Shown: positions 9,610-17,391 of the stretch, one piece after another | Numbering within the stretch: position 1 is the stretch's first letter | Layout of the letters: the number at the start of each line of letters is the position of its first letter | Assembly (NCBI RefSeq): GCF_900100535.1 | Contig: NZ_FNDG01000002.1 | Coordinates: 62,001 to 126,000 of the forward strand | Reading direction: 5' to 3' | Origin: Phytopseudomonas flavescens | GTDB lineage: Bacteria; Pseudomonadota; Gammaproteobacteria; Pseudomonadales; Pseudomonadaceae | Length of the DNA: 64,000 nucleotides | The notes under the pieces: model-generated | Told to the model about the DNA's origin: nothing | What the model saw: only the letters and a program-made list of their open reading frames with translations | Database searches by the model: none | Program-made: the position numbers and the translations under genes

Positions 9610-10605
9610 ATGGACGAGGAAGACAACGCCCAGTGGGGCCTGGTGCACGGCTTCGTGCTGGACGGCAAGGGAGGTGCCCAGGCCGTCGCGCGCGGCCAAC
9701 TGGATGACCTGCAGTTGCGCGAGGGGCAGAGCCTGTGGCTGCACTGGGATCGCAGCCACCCGCAGACCCAGAGCTGGTTGCGTCGCGACAGCGGCCTGAG
9801 CGAGTTCGCCTGCGATCTGCTGCTGGAGGAAAACACCCGTCCGCGCGCGCTGCCGCTGGCGAACGACGAACTCCTGCTGTTCCTGCGCGGGGTCAACCTG
9901 AACCCCGGCGCCGAGCCGGAGGACATGGTCTCGGGACGGATCTTCGCCGAGTCGCGCCGGGTCATCTCCCTGCGCATGCGGCCATTGCGGGCGACCGACG
10001 AACTGGTCGAGCTATTGCAGACGGGCAAGGGGCCGAAGACAGCCTCCGAGCTGATCCTGCAACTGGCCGACTATCTTACCGACAAGGTCGAGGACCTGGT
10101 CACCGAACTTTCCGAGCAGGTCGATCAGCAGGAGGAGCGGGTCGATGCAGACGAGCGGGCGCTGCCCGACCACGGCCTGCTGCTGCAGATTCGCCGACGG
10201 GCGGCCGGCCTGCGGCGCTTTCTTTCGCCGCAGCGCGACATCTATGCCCAGCTCACGCGCAGCCAACTGCCCTGGCTGGCCCATGAGGACGGCATCTACT
10301 GGAACGAGCTGAACAACCGCTTGCTGCGTTACCTGGAGGAGCTGGAATTGACCCGCGAGCGGATCGGCCTGCTGCTGGAAACGGAAAACCGGCGGCTGGA
10401 CCTGCGCATGAACCACATCATGTTCCGTTTCGGCATCATCACCTGCGTCTTTCTGCCAATGAGCTTCGTCACCGGGCTGTTGGGCATCAACGTCGGTGGC
10501 ATTCCCGGGGCCGAGAACCCCTATGGTTTCCTCATCGCCTGCCTGTTGATGTTGCTGATCGGTGTAGGGCAGTGGTTGCTGTTCCGACGCTTGCGTTGGC
10601 TGTGA
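9610..10605 (+). CDS. cmaX: CmaX, CorA/ZntB-like divalent metal transporter
   Basis: The 331-residue protein has a long N-terminal cytoplasmic domain with coiled-coil stretches and two C-terminal transmembrane helices (about residues 270-290 and 303-323), the CorA/ZntB plan. The loop after the first helix reads GLLGINVGGIPG; the family usually has GMN, so this copy has GIN, a variant seen in ZntB-like proteins. The ATG at 9610 follows GGGAAGGG. It begins the cmaX-crfX-cmpX-sigX-oprF block, known in P. aeruginosa as a cell-envelope stress locus. The ion and direction are not determined. Confidence 0.85.
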   Translation: MDEEDNAQWGLVHGFVLDGKGGAQAVARGQLDDLQLREGQSLWLHWDRSHPQTQSWLRRDSGLSEFACDLLLEENTRPRALPLANDELLLFLRGVNLNPGAEPEDMVSGRIFAESRRVISLRMRPLRATDELVELLQTGKGPKTASELILQLADYLTDKVEDLVTELSEQVDQQEERVDADERALPDHGLLLQIRRRAAGLRRFLSPQRDIYAQLTRSQLPWLAHEDGIYWNELNNRLLRYLEELELTRERIGLLLETENRRLDLRMNHIMFRFGIITCVFLPMSFVTGLLGINVGGIPGAENPYGFLIACLLMLLIGVGQWLLFRRLRWL

Positions 10606-10647
10606 TGTGACTTGCGTCGCAGGGGCTGCGTCTAGGAGAGACGTTCT

Positions 10648-10908
10648 ATGAGGTCTGTCATGCACGATCCATTCGAAGAATCCCTGCGTGATCTGCTGAA
10701 AGCCTCGTCCTCGCCGTCGCGCGATGACGATGCCTGCCTGAATCGCGTGCTGAAAACCGCCAATCGCCAGGTCGGCGTGGGCGACCTGTTCGGCTTGATG
10801 GGGCACTGGGCCGGCGCCCTTATGATCGCTCTCGGCAATGGCTCCCCTCATGTAGCGCCGGTATCGCGTCGGCGTGCTTCTGTTCGCTCTTCTGATAAGG
10901 CCGATTGA
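10648..10908 (+). CDS. crfX: CrfX small conserved protein
   Basis: This 86-residue protein matches CrfX in position and character: a short, polar, cytoplasmic protein beginning MHDPFEESLRDLLKASS a few codons in, between cmaX and cmpX. The ATG at 10648 has AGGAGAG 8 bases upstream; an internal ATG at 10660 is possible. The stop is one base from the cmpX start, so the two are translationally close. No function is firmly known; the locus takes part in envelope homeostasis with sigX. Confidence 0.75.
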   Translation: MRSVMHDPFEESLRDLLKASSSPSRDDDACLNRVLKTANRQVGVGDLFGLMGHWAGALMIALGNGSPHVAPVSRRRASVRSSDKAD

Positions 10909-10909
10909 A

Positions 10910-11734
10910 ATGGAACTCGACCCCTGGACCCATAGCCTGGTCGCTGCGATGACCGCCTTGTGGACGAAAGTCGCCAGCTTCATCCCCAATCTGTTTGTGG
11001 CACTGGTGCTGGTGCTACTGGGTTTTGTGGTCGCCAAACTGCTCGATACGCTACTGTCCAAGCTGCTCGGCAAACTCGGCCTCGACCGCCTGATGGCCGG
11101 TACCGGCCTGACCAAGATATTGGGGCGGGCTGGCTTCCAGGTTCCGGTGTCGACGCTTATTGGCAAGATCGTCTACTGGTTCGTGCTGCTGATATTCCTG
11201 GTGTCCGCTGCCGAGTCGCTGGGCCTGGAACGGGTTTCGGCGACGCTGGACGTACTTGCCCTGTATCTGCCGAAGGTATTCGGGGCCGCGCTGATACTGC
11301 TGGCCGGTGTAGTGTTGGCGCATTTGCTAAGCGGCCTGGTCCGCGGTGCGGCGGAGGGCGTCGGGCTTGATTATGCCCACGGCCTGGCCCGCCTCGCCCA
11401 GGGGCTGGTAATTATCATCAGTATCTCCGTGGCCATTGGCCAGCTGGAGGTGAAGACCGACCTGCTCAACAACGTCATCGCCATCGTGTTGATTTCCGCG
11501 GGCCTGGCGGTTGCGTTGGCGCTCGGCCTGGGCAGCAGAACGTTGGCCAGCCAGATTCTCGCCGGTATTTACGTACGTGAGCTGTATCATGTGGGGCAGG
11601 AGATCGAAGTAGAGGGGATCGAAGGACTGATCGAAGAAATCGGCACGGTGAAAACCACGTTATCGACACACTCTGGCGAGCTCGTTTCGCTCTCCAATCG
11701 CGTGTTGCTCGAGCAACGTGTGAGCAGTCGCTGA
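10910..11734 (+). CDS. cmpX: CmpX, MscS-type small-conductance channel family protein
   Basis: The 274-residue inner-membrane protein has at least four hydrophobic segments (around residues 24-44, 82-100, 120-140 and 178-205), then a short soluble tail. The region GLAVALALGLGSRTLASQIL corresponds to the MscS pore helix and beta-domain boundary. The start MELDPWTHSLVAAM is preferred over an earlier in-frame codon inside crfX. In P. aeruginosa CmpX is linked to membrane tension and to SigX activity. It lies 89 bases upstream of sigX. Confidence 0.85.
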   Translation: MELDPWTHSLVAAMTALWTKVASFIPNLFVALVLVLLGFVVAKLLDTLLSKLLGKLGLDRLMAGTGLTKILGRAGFQVPVSTLIGKIVYWFVLLIFLVSAAESLGLERVSATLDVLALYLPKVFGAALILLAGVVLAHLLSGLVRGAAEGVGLDYAHGLARLAQGLVIIISISVAIGQLEVKTDLLNNVIAIVLISAGLAVALALGLGSRTLASQILAGIYVRELYHVGQEIEVEGIEGLIEEIGTVKTTLSTHSGELVSLSNRVLLEQRVSSR

Positions 11735-11823
11735 GGTGGCATTTCTGCTACCCTGTGCGCCCAGTCAGCGTCCATTTGTAAAGGCGCTCGCTGTATTCGT
11801 CCTGACCGTTGGCCCGATCTGTT

Positions 11824-12414
11824 TTGAACGCACCCCAATCACCGTCACTGCGCTATGACCCACGCGAGCTCTCCGACGAGGAGTTGGTGGCGCGTGCCCA
11901 TGATGAGCTTTTTCACATCACGCGTGCCTACGAGGAACTGATGCGGCGCTACCAGCGCACTTTGTTCAATGTATGTGCACGATATTTAGGGAACGATCGC
12001 GACGCGGACGATGTCTGTCAGGAAGTGATGCTGAAGGTGCTATATGGATTAAAGAATTTCGAAGGTAAGTCGAAATTTAAGACCTGGCTCTACAGTATTA
12101 CCTACAATGAGTGCATCACCCAGTATCGCAAGGAGCGTCGCAAACGTCGTTTGATGGAGGCACTCAGTTTGGATCCCCTAGAAGAAGCGTCCGAAGAAAA
12201 GGCGCCGAAGATAGAGGATCGAGGTGGTTTGGATCGCTGGCTCGTGCATGTGAACCCGATCGACCGAGAGATTTTGGTGCTGCGTTTCGTCGCAGAACTG
12301 GAATTTCAGGAAATCGCTGACATTATGCACATGGGGCTGAGCGCCACCAAAATGCGCTACAAGCGCGCGCTAGACAGATTGCGGGAAAAGTTTGCAGGTA
12401 TTACCGAAAGTTAG
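11824..12414 (+). CDS. sigX: ECF sigma factor SigX
   Basis: This 196-residue extracytoplasmic-function sigma factor has region 2 (RRYQRTLFNVCARYLGNDRD, then DDVCQEVMLKVLYG) and region 4 (LVLRFVAELEFQEIADIMHM, then the recognition helix SATKMRYKRALD). The TTG at 11824 gives the length known for Pseudomonas SigX; another in-frame TTG at 11809 would add five residues, and neither has a strong ribosome-binding site, so the start is uncertain. SigX drives oprF, fatty-acid synthesis and envelope genes. No anti-sigma gene is adjacent, as usual for this locus. Confidence 0.93.
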   Translation: MNAPQSPSLRYDPRELSDEELVARAHDELFHITRAYEELMRRYQRTLFNVCARYLGNDRDADDVCQEVMLKVLYGLKNFEGKSKFKTWLYSITYNECITQYRKERRKRRLMEALSLDPLEEASEEKAPKIEDRGGLDRWLVHVNPIDREILVLRFVAELEFQEIADIMHMGLSATKMRYKRALDRLREKFAGITES

Positions 12415-12440
12415 TTCGGGGCGGACTTTCACTGGCATAG

Positions 12441-12459
12441 GTGAGTTTTGTAAACTTAC
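12441..12459. promoter_or_regulatory. Dyad in the sigX-oprF gap
   Basis: GTGAGTTT-TGT-AAACTTAC forms an inverted repeat with 7 of 8 positions paired, midway in the 105-base gap. It has no T-run, so it does not look like a sigX terminator; it may be an operator or overlap the SigX-dependent oprF promoter. No good sigma-70 promoter is seen in the gap. Confidence 0.35.
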
Positions 12460-12519
12460 CGTCGACTTGCATGTCTATCTGCATGTGAATCAATCACTCT
12501 ATAGATGGGGATTTAACGG

Positions 12520-13500
12520 ATGAAACTGAAAAACACCTTAGGCGTTGTCATTGGCTCCTTGGTAGCCGCAACCTCGATGGGCGTGCTGGCTCAAGGCCAA
12601 GGCGCTGTCGAGGTGGAAGGCTTTGCCAATCGCTACTTCACCGACGTTCAGCGTGACTTCGCTCATGACGAAGGCAACCTGTTCGGCGCAAGCGTTGGTT
12701 ACTACCTGACCGACGACGTCGAGCTGGCGCTGTCCTATGGCGAGTACCACGACCTGCGTGGCGAAGGCGCTGCTGGCAGCAAGAACATCAAGGGCAACCT
12801 GACTGATCTGAAAGCTCTCTACCACTTCGGTCAGCCGGGCGCAGGCCTGCGTCCTTACGTCTCGGGTGGTTTCGGCCATCAGAGCATCGGCGACGCCAAC
12901 AAAGGCGGTCGTGATACCTCCACGCTGGCCATCGCTGGCGCTGGTGCCAAGTACTACTTCACCGAGGTTCTGTACGCGCGTGCTGGCGTTGAAGCGCTGT
13001 ACAACATCGACAAAGGTGATACCGAATGGCAAGCCGGCGTTGGTGTCGGTCTGAACTTCGGCGGCAGCACCCGTCAGGTTGCCCAGGTTACTGAGCCGGC
13101 TCCAGAGCCGATCCCAGAGCCGGCTCCGGTCGTCGAAGAAGCACCTCAAGTCGTTCGCGTCGAACTGGACGTCAAGTTCGACTTCGACAAGGCTGCTGTG
13201 AAAGAAGAAAGCTACGGTGACATCAAGAACCTGGCCGACTTCCTGAACCAGTACCCGCAGACCAGCACCACCGTTGAAGGTCACACTGACTCCGTCGGTA
13301 CTGACGCTTACAACCAGAAGCTGTCCGAGCGTCGTGCTAATGCCGTTCGCGACGTACTGGTCAACCAGTACGGTGTCGGCGCCAACCGCGTCAACTCCGC
13401 TGGCTACGGCGAGTCCCGCCCGGTTGCTGACAACGCTACCGAAGAAGGTCGCGCGATCAACCGTCGTGTAGAAGCTGAAGTAGAAGCCCAGGCTCAGTAA
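12520..13500 (+). CDS. oprF: Major outer-membrane porin OprF (OmpA family)
   Basis: The 326-residue precursor has a signal peptide ending near residue 24 (MGVLA-QGQ), an N-terminal eight-stranded barrel of about residues 25-188, a Pro/Glu-rich linker (EPAPEPIPEPAP) and a C-terminal OmpA peptidoglycan-binding domain with VKFDFDKAAV, EGHTDSVGT and LSERRANAV. It is a general porin and structural tether. The mature protein contains no cysteine, whereas P. aeruginosa OprF has four near the linker, and it is somewhat shorter. It follows sigX and probably depends on it; a strong terminator lies 18 bases after the stop. Confidence 0.96.
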   Translation: MKLKNTLGVVIGSLVAATSMGVLAQGQGAVEVEGFANRYFTDVQRDFAHDEGNLFGASVGYYLTDDVELALSYGEYHDLRGEGAAGSKNIKGNLTDLKALYHFGQPGAGLRPYVSGGFGHQSIGDANKGGRDTSTLAIAGAGAKYYFTEVLYARAGVEALYNIDKGDTEWQAGVGVGLNFGGSTRQVAQVTEPAPEPIPEPAPVVEEAPQVVRVELDVKFDFDKAAVKEESYGDIKNLADFLNQYPQTSTTVEGHTDSVGTDAYNQKLSERRANAVRDVLVNQYGVGANRVNSAGYGESRPVADNATEEGRAINRRVEAEVEAQAQ

Positions 13501-13517
13501 TAAGCCCTGGCTGTCGA

Positions 13518-13546
13518 GAAAAACCCGGCTATGGCCGGGTTTTTCT
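13518..13546 (+). terminator. Rho-independent terminator of oprF
   Basis: The hairpin AAACCCGGC-tat-GGCCGGGTTT followed by TTTCTTT sits 18 bases after the oprF stop. The stem is GC-rich with A and T flanks, so it may also work in reverse. Confidence 0.9.
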
Positions 13547-13575
13547 TTGCCCGTAGAAAATCTACGGCACTGCAA

Positions 13576-13632
13576 ATAAAAACGGCATCTCCCAGGCCAC
13601 CCGATGGGGGAAGGTGGCCTGGCAGACGCCGT
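13576..13632 (-). terminator. Strong rho-independent terminator on the minus strand
   Basis: On the complement, an ACGGC...GCCGT outer stem encloses CCAGGCCACC and GGTGGCCTGG (arms 13592-13601 and 13613-13622), followed by TTTTTATTTG. It probably ends the small unknown gene at 13794-14108 or an RNA from the same strand, and faces the oprF terminator. Confidence 0.75.
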
Positions 13633-13793
13633 ATACGTTACTCGGCTTCCCAATCAGTGGGTGCCGATCCATTGCATAGATGATACAGCAACTATCGCGC
13701 CATATCACATCACAATGAAAAGCCGAGCCTTTTCGAGCAGGGATTTTCCATTGGATGGGCCATTAGCGTGCATGGCTGCCTGCAGGGCGCCCG

Positions 13794-14108
13794 TTAGGGG
13801 GCAGGGCAGGCATGGGCCTCCTCTACATAGTCCCTCAGCCAGCGCAACACCTCCACGGCTTCCCAACGATTGGGGTCGAACATCGCGTAGGCCAGGCCCT
13901 GGTAACCCACTACATCCAGTTGCCTGTGATACCCCGCACGTTGCAGCAAGGCTTCGATCTCGGCAAAGCAGGTATTGAAGTGCAGGCGGTTGAAGGGCGT
14001 TTTACCTTCGGTAACGATGCCCTCCAGATGCAGTTCCTCGACGATGGGCCGAACCTTGTCCAGTTGCATCCGGTTGATCGAGTGCTTGAGTTGCATTACG
14101 TCCAGCAT
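13794..14108 (-). CDS. Conserved small protein of unknown function
   Basis: The 104-residue product begins MLDVMQLKHSINRMQLDKV and contains EELHLEGIVTEGKTPF, HFNTCFAEIEALLQRAGY and NRWEAVEVLRWLRDY. It looks soluble and largely helical, with no signal peptide or membrane segment. I do not recognise the family. It is supported as a gene by AGGAG just upstream of the ATG at 14106-14108, protein-like composition, and the strong terminator 160 bases downstream on the same strand. It converges on oprF. Confidence 0.65.
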   Translation of the reverse strand: MLDVMQLKHSINRMQLDKVRPIVEELHLEGIVTEGKTPFNRLHFNTCFAEIEALLQRAGYHRQLDVVGYQGLAYAMFDPNRWEAVEVLRWLRDYVEEAHACPAP

Positions 14109-14180
14109 AGTTGGGCTCCTGCTCTACGCCTTGATCCCGGCCGGGGCGATCCCGGATTTCGATCGGTGATGGCGACTTTT

Positions 14181-14490
14181 AGGGTCTGTTGACGTTTCAG
14201 CACGAACGCACCGGAGCCAGTTTTTGCGCGAGGCAAGGCACGAGGTGCGAAGTTTGGTTGGCCAAATGAGCCACCGAGTAACGCTGCGTCGCGCAAACTG
14301 GCCCGGCGTACTGGTTGCGCGGGAAATTCGCCATGCGTCGTTGGAGGACTTGAAAAGGGAACACGCGGACGGCTAGTCGCGGACGGCTAGTCCATTCTCT
14401 GCGTCCTTCGCCTCGCGGATCGCCGCCCGGGCCTGGCGAGATTTCTCGCTGCGACGCGGCTTGCGCTGAAACGTCAACAGACTCTAGGGT
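14181..14490. repeat. MITE-like element with inverted terminal repeats
   Basis: The 500-base gap between the small unknown gene and the lipoprotein gene holds a roughly 310-base element. The left end AGGGTCTGTTGACGTTTCAG (14181) is repeated inverted at the right end (GCTGAAACGTCAACAGACT, 14465-14484), with 20 of 21 aligned positions identical. Internal inverted pieces are CCAGTTTTTGCGCG (14217-14230) and CGCGCAAACTGG (14290-14301). No gene is seen inside. A third copy of one end lies at 20843-20874. It may be a non-autonomous mobile element or an interspersed regulatory repeat. Confidence 0.7.
14365..14392. repeat. Tandem 14-base direct repeat
   Basis: GCGGACGGCTAGTC occurs twice in perfect tandem inside the inverted-repeat element. 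It is too short to be more than a local duplication, but its copy number could vary between strains. Confidence 0.8.
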
Positions 14491-14608
14491 AAAACAAAAG
14501 TACTGTACAAATAAACAGTATTCGGTGATAGTCAGCTCCGACGCTTCATGACTCCCATATCCGCGAGCGCTTTACAGCGCGCGCGGCCGATGCCGAGGGC
14601 TACAGACA

Positions 14609-15001
14609 ATGCAACAGATACTCATGACAATTGTGCTGCTGGCGACGCTGACAGGCTGCGTGCAGCCTCATGTCGAACAACCCAGGGTCAATGCCAACTA
14701 CCTGATCATCGAAGACAGTCAGGCATGGGCGGTTCTGGTTTCAGACGGCAAGCGCGTGGAAGAACATGGCGTGGTGGTCGATGCGATCAAGCTGGCCAGC
14801 AGCGATGCGCCAGTCGCCGCCAGTTACGTGATCGATACGCCTAACTGCGGCAAGGTGCAGTGGCTGGTCGAGCGACAGGACGCCGCGGATGGTGTGACCA
14901 CCCGCATGACCCTGCATGACAACAATCAGTTGGGCGGTTCGGGCTGCGTGATCGGCGAAGGTCTGACGCGAGTCTGGACGGTTCTCGATTACTCCAGCTG
15001 A
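14609..15001 (+). CDS. Small putative lipoprotein of unknown function
   Basis: The 130-residue product has a short hydrophobic signal ending in the lipobox LTGC, with Cys17 as the acylation site, so it is probably membrane-anchored after export. The rest is soluble, with two more cysteines (TPNCGKVQW and GGSGCVIG) that could form a disulfide. I do not recognise a family. GAGGGC precedes the ATG by 8 bases. It lies downstream of the inverted-repeat element and converges on the LysR gene, 11 bases away. Confidence 0.65.
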   Translation: MQQILMTIVLLATLTGCVQPHVEQPRVNANYLIIEDSQAWAVLVSDGKRVEEHGVVVDAIKLASSDAPVAASYVIDTPNCGKVQWLVERQDAADGVTTRMTLHDNNQLGGSGCVIGEGLTRVWTVLDYSS

Positions 15002-15012
15002 GACCTGCCAGG

Positions 15013-15951
15013 CTAGCTGGTCGCCGTTGCGACGCAGACCTTGCGCTCCTCGGCGGTGATGCGCTGGCAGATCTCGATGATCTGCTCACGCATCCAGCGA
15101 TTGGCAGGATCCTGATCCGTGCTTTCATGCCAGTAGAGATGGGTTTCCAACAGCGGAATGCTGGCAACCGGCAATTCGCTGAAGTGCAGATCGTTGTCCC
15201 GGGCGAAACGCTCGGGCACGGTGATCGCCATGTCGGTGTCTCGCATCACACGGCATGCCATGAGGTAATGCTGTGAGCGTAGTGCGATGCGTCGCTGGAT
15301 GCCCATCTTGCCCAGCGCCAGGTCAACGTAGCCGAGGCCGCTACGGCGGCTGGAAATGTGGATATGGGTCAGTGAGAGGTACTTCTCCAGGCTGAGCTTC
15401 TCTTGGCTCAGTGGGTGACCGTGGCGCATCGCACAAACGTATCGGTCCTCCATCAGCTTGACGTGGCGCACCTGCGGATCAATGTTCAGCGGCGCGTCGA
15501 CGGCGAAGTCCAGTCGTCCGGCAGCCAGCTCCTTGGTGGTCTCACGGCGGCGCACGAGCATGCTTTCGATGGTCACGTTCGGTGCCTGACGACGCAGGCG
15601 CTGGAACAGCGGTGGCAAGACCACGGCTTCGGTCAGGTCGGTCATGCTGATGCGAAAGCTTTTGTTCGCCTGCGCGGGGTTGAAGGTGCGGCTCTCCTGA
15701 ACCGAGATACGCAACTGCTGCAGCGCGGTGCGTACGGGCGTGATGATGTTTTGCGCCATGGGCGTCGGCACCATGCCCTGTGCGGTGCGCACGAACAGTG
15801 GGTCGTTGAAGGTTTCCCGCAGGCGCGCCAGGGCGTTGGATACTGCCGGCTGGGTGATGCCGACGATCTGTCCGGCCCGGGTCAGATTGGCTTCGCTGTA
15901 GATGGCATCGAAGACCACGAAAAGATTGAGATCCACCTTGTTCAGGTTCAT
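15013..15951 (-). CDS. LysR family regulator next to an acyl-CoA dehydrogenase
   Basis: The 312-residue protein has the LysR winged helix-turn-helix near residues 6-65 (DLNLFVVFDAIYSEANLTRA with ITQPAVSNALARLRETFNDP) and a LysR effector domain. The N-terminus resembles the NahR/NodD/LeuO-like branch. The ATG at 15949-15951 is chosen because MNLNKVDLNL is the usual start; the open frame extends 90 bases further without resemblance. It is divergent from the acyl-CoA dehydrogenase gene across 140 bases, its most likely target. The inducer is unknown. Confidence 0.9.
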   Translation of the reverse strand: MNLNKVDLNLFVVFDAIYSEANLTRAGQIVGITQPAVSNALARLRETFNDPLFVRTAQGMVPTPMAQNIITPVRTALQQLRISVQESRTFNPAQANKSFRISMTDLTEAVVLPPLFQRLRRQAPNVTIESMLVRRRETTKELAAGRLDFAVDAPLNIDPQVRHVKLMEDRYVCAMRHGHPLSQEKLSLEKYLSLTHIHISSRRSGLGYVDLALGKMGIQRRIALRSQHYLMACRVMRDTDMAITVPERFARDNDLHFSELPVASIPLLETHLYWHESTDQDPANRWMREQIIEICQRITAEERKVCVATATS

Positions 15952-15986
15952 GCCTGAGCGACTCCGCACGTTGTTGTTGTGTGACG

Positions 15987-16002
15987 ATCTTATATCGGTG
16001 AT
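15987..16002. promoter_or_regulatory. Possible LysR/NodD-type box
   Basis: ATC-N10-GAT (ATCTTATATCGGTGAT) lies in the divergent gap between the LysR and acyl-CoA dehydrogenase genes. NodD/NahR relatives favour ATC-N9-GAT dyads, so spacing is off by one. Weak on its own. Confidence 0.3.
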
Positions 16003-16091
16003 GAATGTTAATACACGCCGAAAATAGCTTCGATAAATCAAGCGCCGTCCACTAGCATCCCCTGCACACGAAAAGCAGCCGAAGGTGTGCC

Positions 16092-17297
16092 ATGGATTTC
16101 GCCTATTCCCCCCAGGTTCAGCAGCTGCGTGAACGCATCAGCGCTTTCATGGAGGCTCATGTCTATCCCGCCGAAGCGGTATTCGAGCGCCAGGTGGCCG
16201 AGGGGGATCGCTGGCAGCCGACGGCGATCATGGAGCAGCTCAAGGACAAGGCGAAAGGCGAAGGCTTGTGGAACCTGTTCTTGCCCGACTCCGGGCGCGG
16301 TGCGGGGTTGAACAACAGCGACTATGCGCCGCTGGCGGAAATCATGGGCAGCTCGCTGATTGGCGCCGAGCCGTTCAACTGTGCGGCACCGGATACCGGC
16401 AACATGGAAGTCTTGGTGCGCTATGGCAGTGAAGAACAGAAACGTCAGTGGCTCGATCCGTTGCTCAGCGGGGAGATCCGTTCTGCATTCGCCATGACCG
16501 AACCGGAGGTCGCCTCGTCTGACGCGACCAATATGCAGGCCCGCGCAGTACGTGATGGTGATCATTGGGTGATCAATGGGCGCAAGTGGTGGACCTCGGG
16601 TGCCTGCGATCCGCGCTGCAGGATCATGATCTTCATGGGACTCACCAACCCCGAGGGGCCTCGTCATCAGCAACATTCGATGATTCTGGTACCCATGGAT
16701 ACACCTGGCGTGAAGGTGGTTCGGCCACTGCCGGTGTTCGGCTATGACGATGCCCCTCACGGCCACGCTGAAGTGCTCTTCGAGGACGTTCGTGTTCCCT
16801 ATGGCAACGTTCTACTTGGCGAGGGGCGCGGTTTCGAGATCGCCCAGGGGCGCCTGGGGCCCGGGCGCATCCACCATTGCATGCGCTCCATCGGCATGGC
16901 CGAGCGGGCACTCAAGCTGATGTGCGAGCGAGCCTTGCAGCGCAATGCGTTCGGCAAGCCGCTGGCGCGGCTCGGTGGCAACATCGACCTGATCGCCGAC
17001 TCACGCATGGAGATCAACATGGCACGCCTGTTGACGCTGAATGCGGCTTACATGATGGATACGGTCGGCAATAAAGTGGCTGCCAGCGAGATCGCACAGA
17101 TCAAGGTCGTAGCGCCCAGCGTGGCGTTGAAGGTGATCGATCGTGCCATCCAGATGCACGGCGGAGCAGGGGTCAGCGCTGATTTTCCGTTGGCTTACTG
17201 GTACGCGATGCAGCGTACCCTGCGCCTCGCCGATGGCCCGGACGAAGTACACCGTGCGGCAATCGGCAAATACGAATTGGGCAAGTACGTGAAATAG
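16092..17297 (+). CDS. Acyl-CoA dehydrogenase (ACAD10/11-like)
   Basis: The 401-residue flavoenzyme carries FAFAD-binding and acyl-CoA motifs: [16 protein letters not shown] near residue 136, [27 protein letters not shown] and the C-terminal [15 protein letters not shown] with [11 protein letters not shown]. These place it in the acyl-CoA dehydrogenase family, closest in feel to ACAD10/11-like enzymes. It oxidises an acyl-CoA to the enoyl-CoA and passes electrons to ETF. It stands alone downstream of its divergent LysR partner, so the chain length or branched substrate cannot be inferred. A hairpin follows the stop. Confidence 0.9.
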   Translation: MDFAYSPQVQQLRERISAFMEAHVYPAEAVFERQVAEGDRWQPTAIMEQLKDKAKGEGLWNLFLPDSGRGAGLNNSDYAPLAEIMGSSLIGAEPFNCAAPDTGNMEVLVRYGSEEQKRQWLDPLLSGEIRSAFAMTEPEVASSDATNMQARAVRDGDHWVINGRKWWTSGACDPRCRIMIFMGLTNPEGPRHQQHSMILVPMDTPGVKVVRPLPVFGYDDAPHGHAEVLFEDVRVPYGNVLLGEGRGFEIAQGRLGPGRIHHCMRSIGMAERALKLMCERALQRNAFGKPLARLGGNIDLIADSRMEINMARLLTLNAAYMMDTVGNKVAASEIAQIKVVAPSVALKVIDRAIQMHGGAGVSADFPLAYWYAMQRTLRLADGPDEVHRAAIGKYELGKYVK

Positions 17298-17302
17298 GAC
17301 CG

Positions 17303-17344
17303 GCACGGGTACCGGGCGGCTTACCGAGCCCCCGGTACCCGTGC
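17303..17344. terminator. Long hairpin between convergent genes
   Basis: GCACGGGTACCGGG (17303-17316) and CCCGGTACCCGTGC (17331-17344) are a perfect 14-base inverted repeat with a 14-base loop. It sits between the converging acyl-CoA dehydrogenase and terC genes. No T-run follows on either strand, so it may act as an RNA 3' end or a rho-linked signal rather than a classic terminator. Confidence 0.55.
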
Positions 17345-17391
17345 AGGCCGTCGCTCTCGACTGCGTGTTCGATCTTCGCGCGGCGGCCAGG

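Noticed and set aside
12467..12505. Sigma-70 promoter TTGCAT ... TATAGA before oprF
   Set aside because: Spacing is 27 bases, too long for sigma-70.
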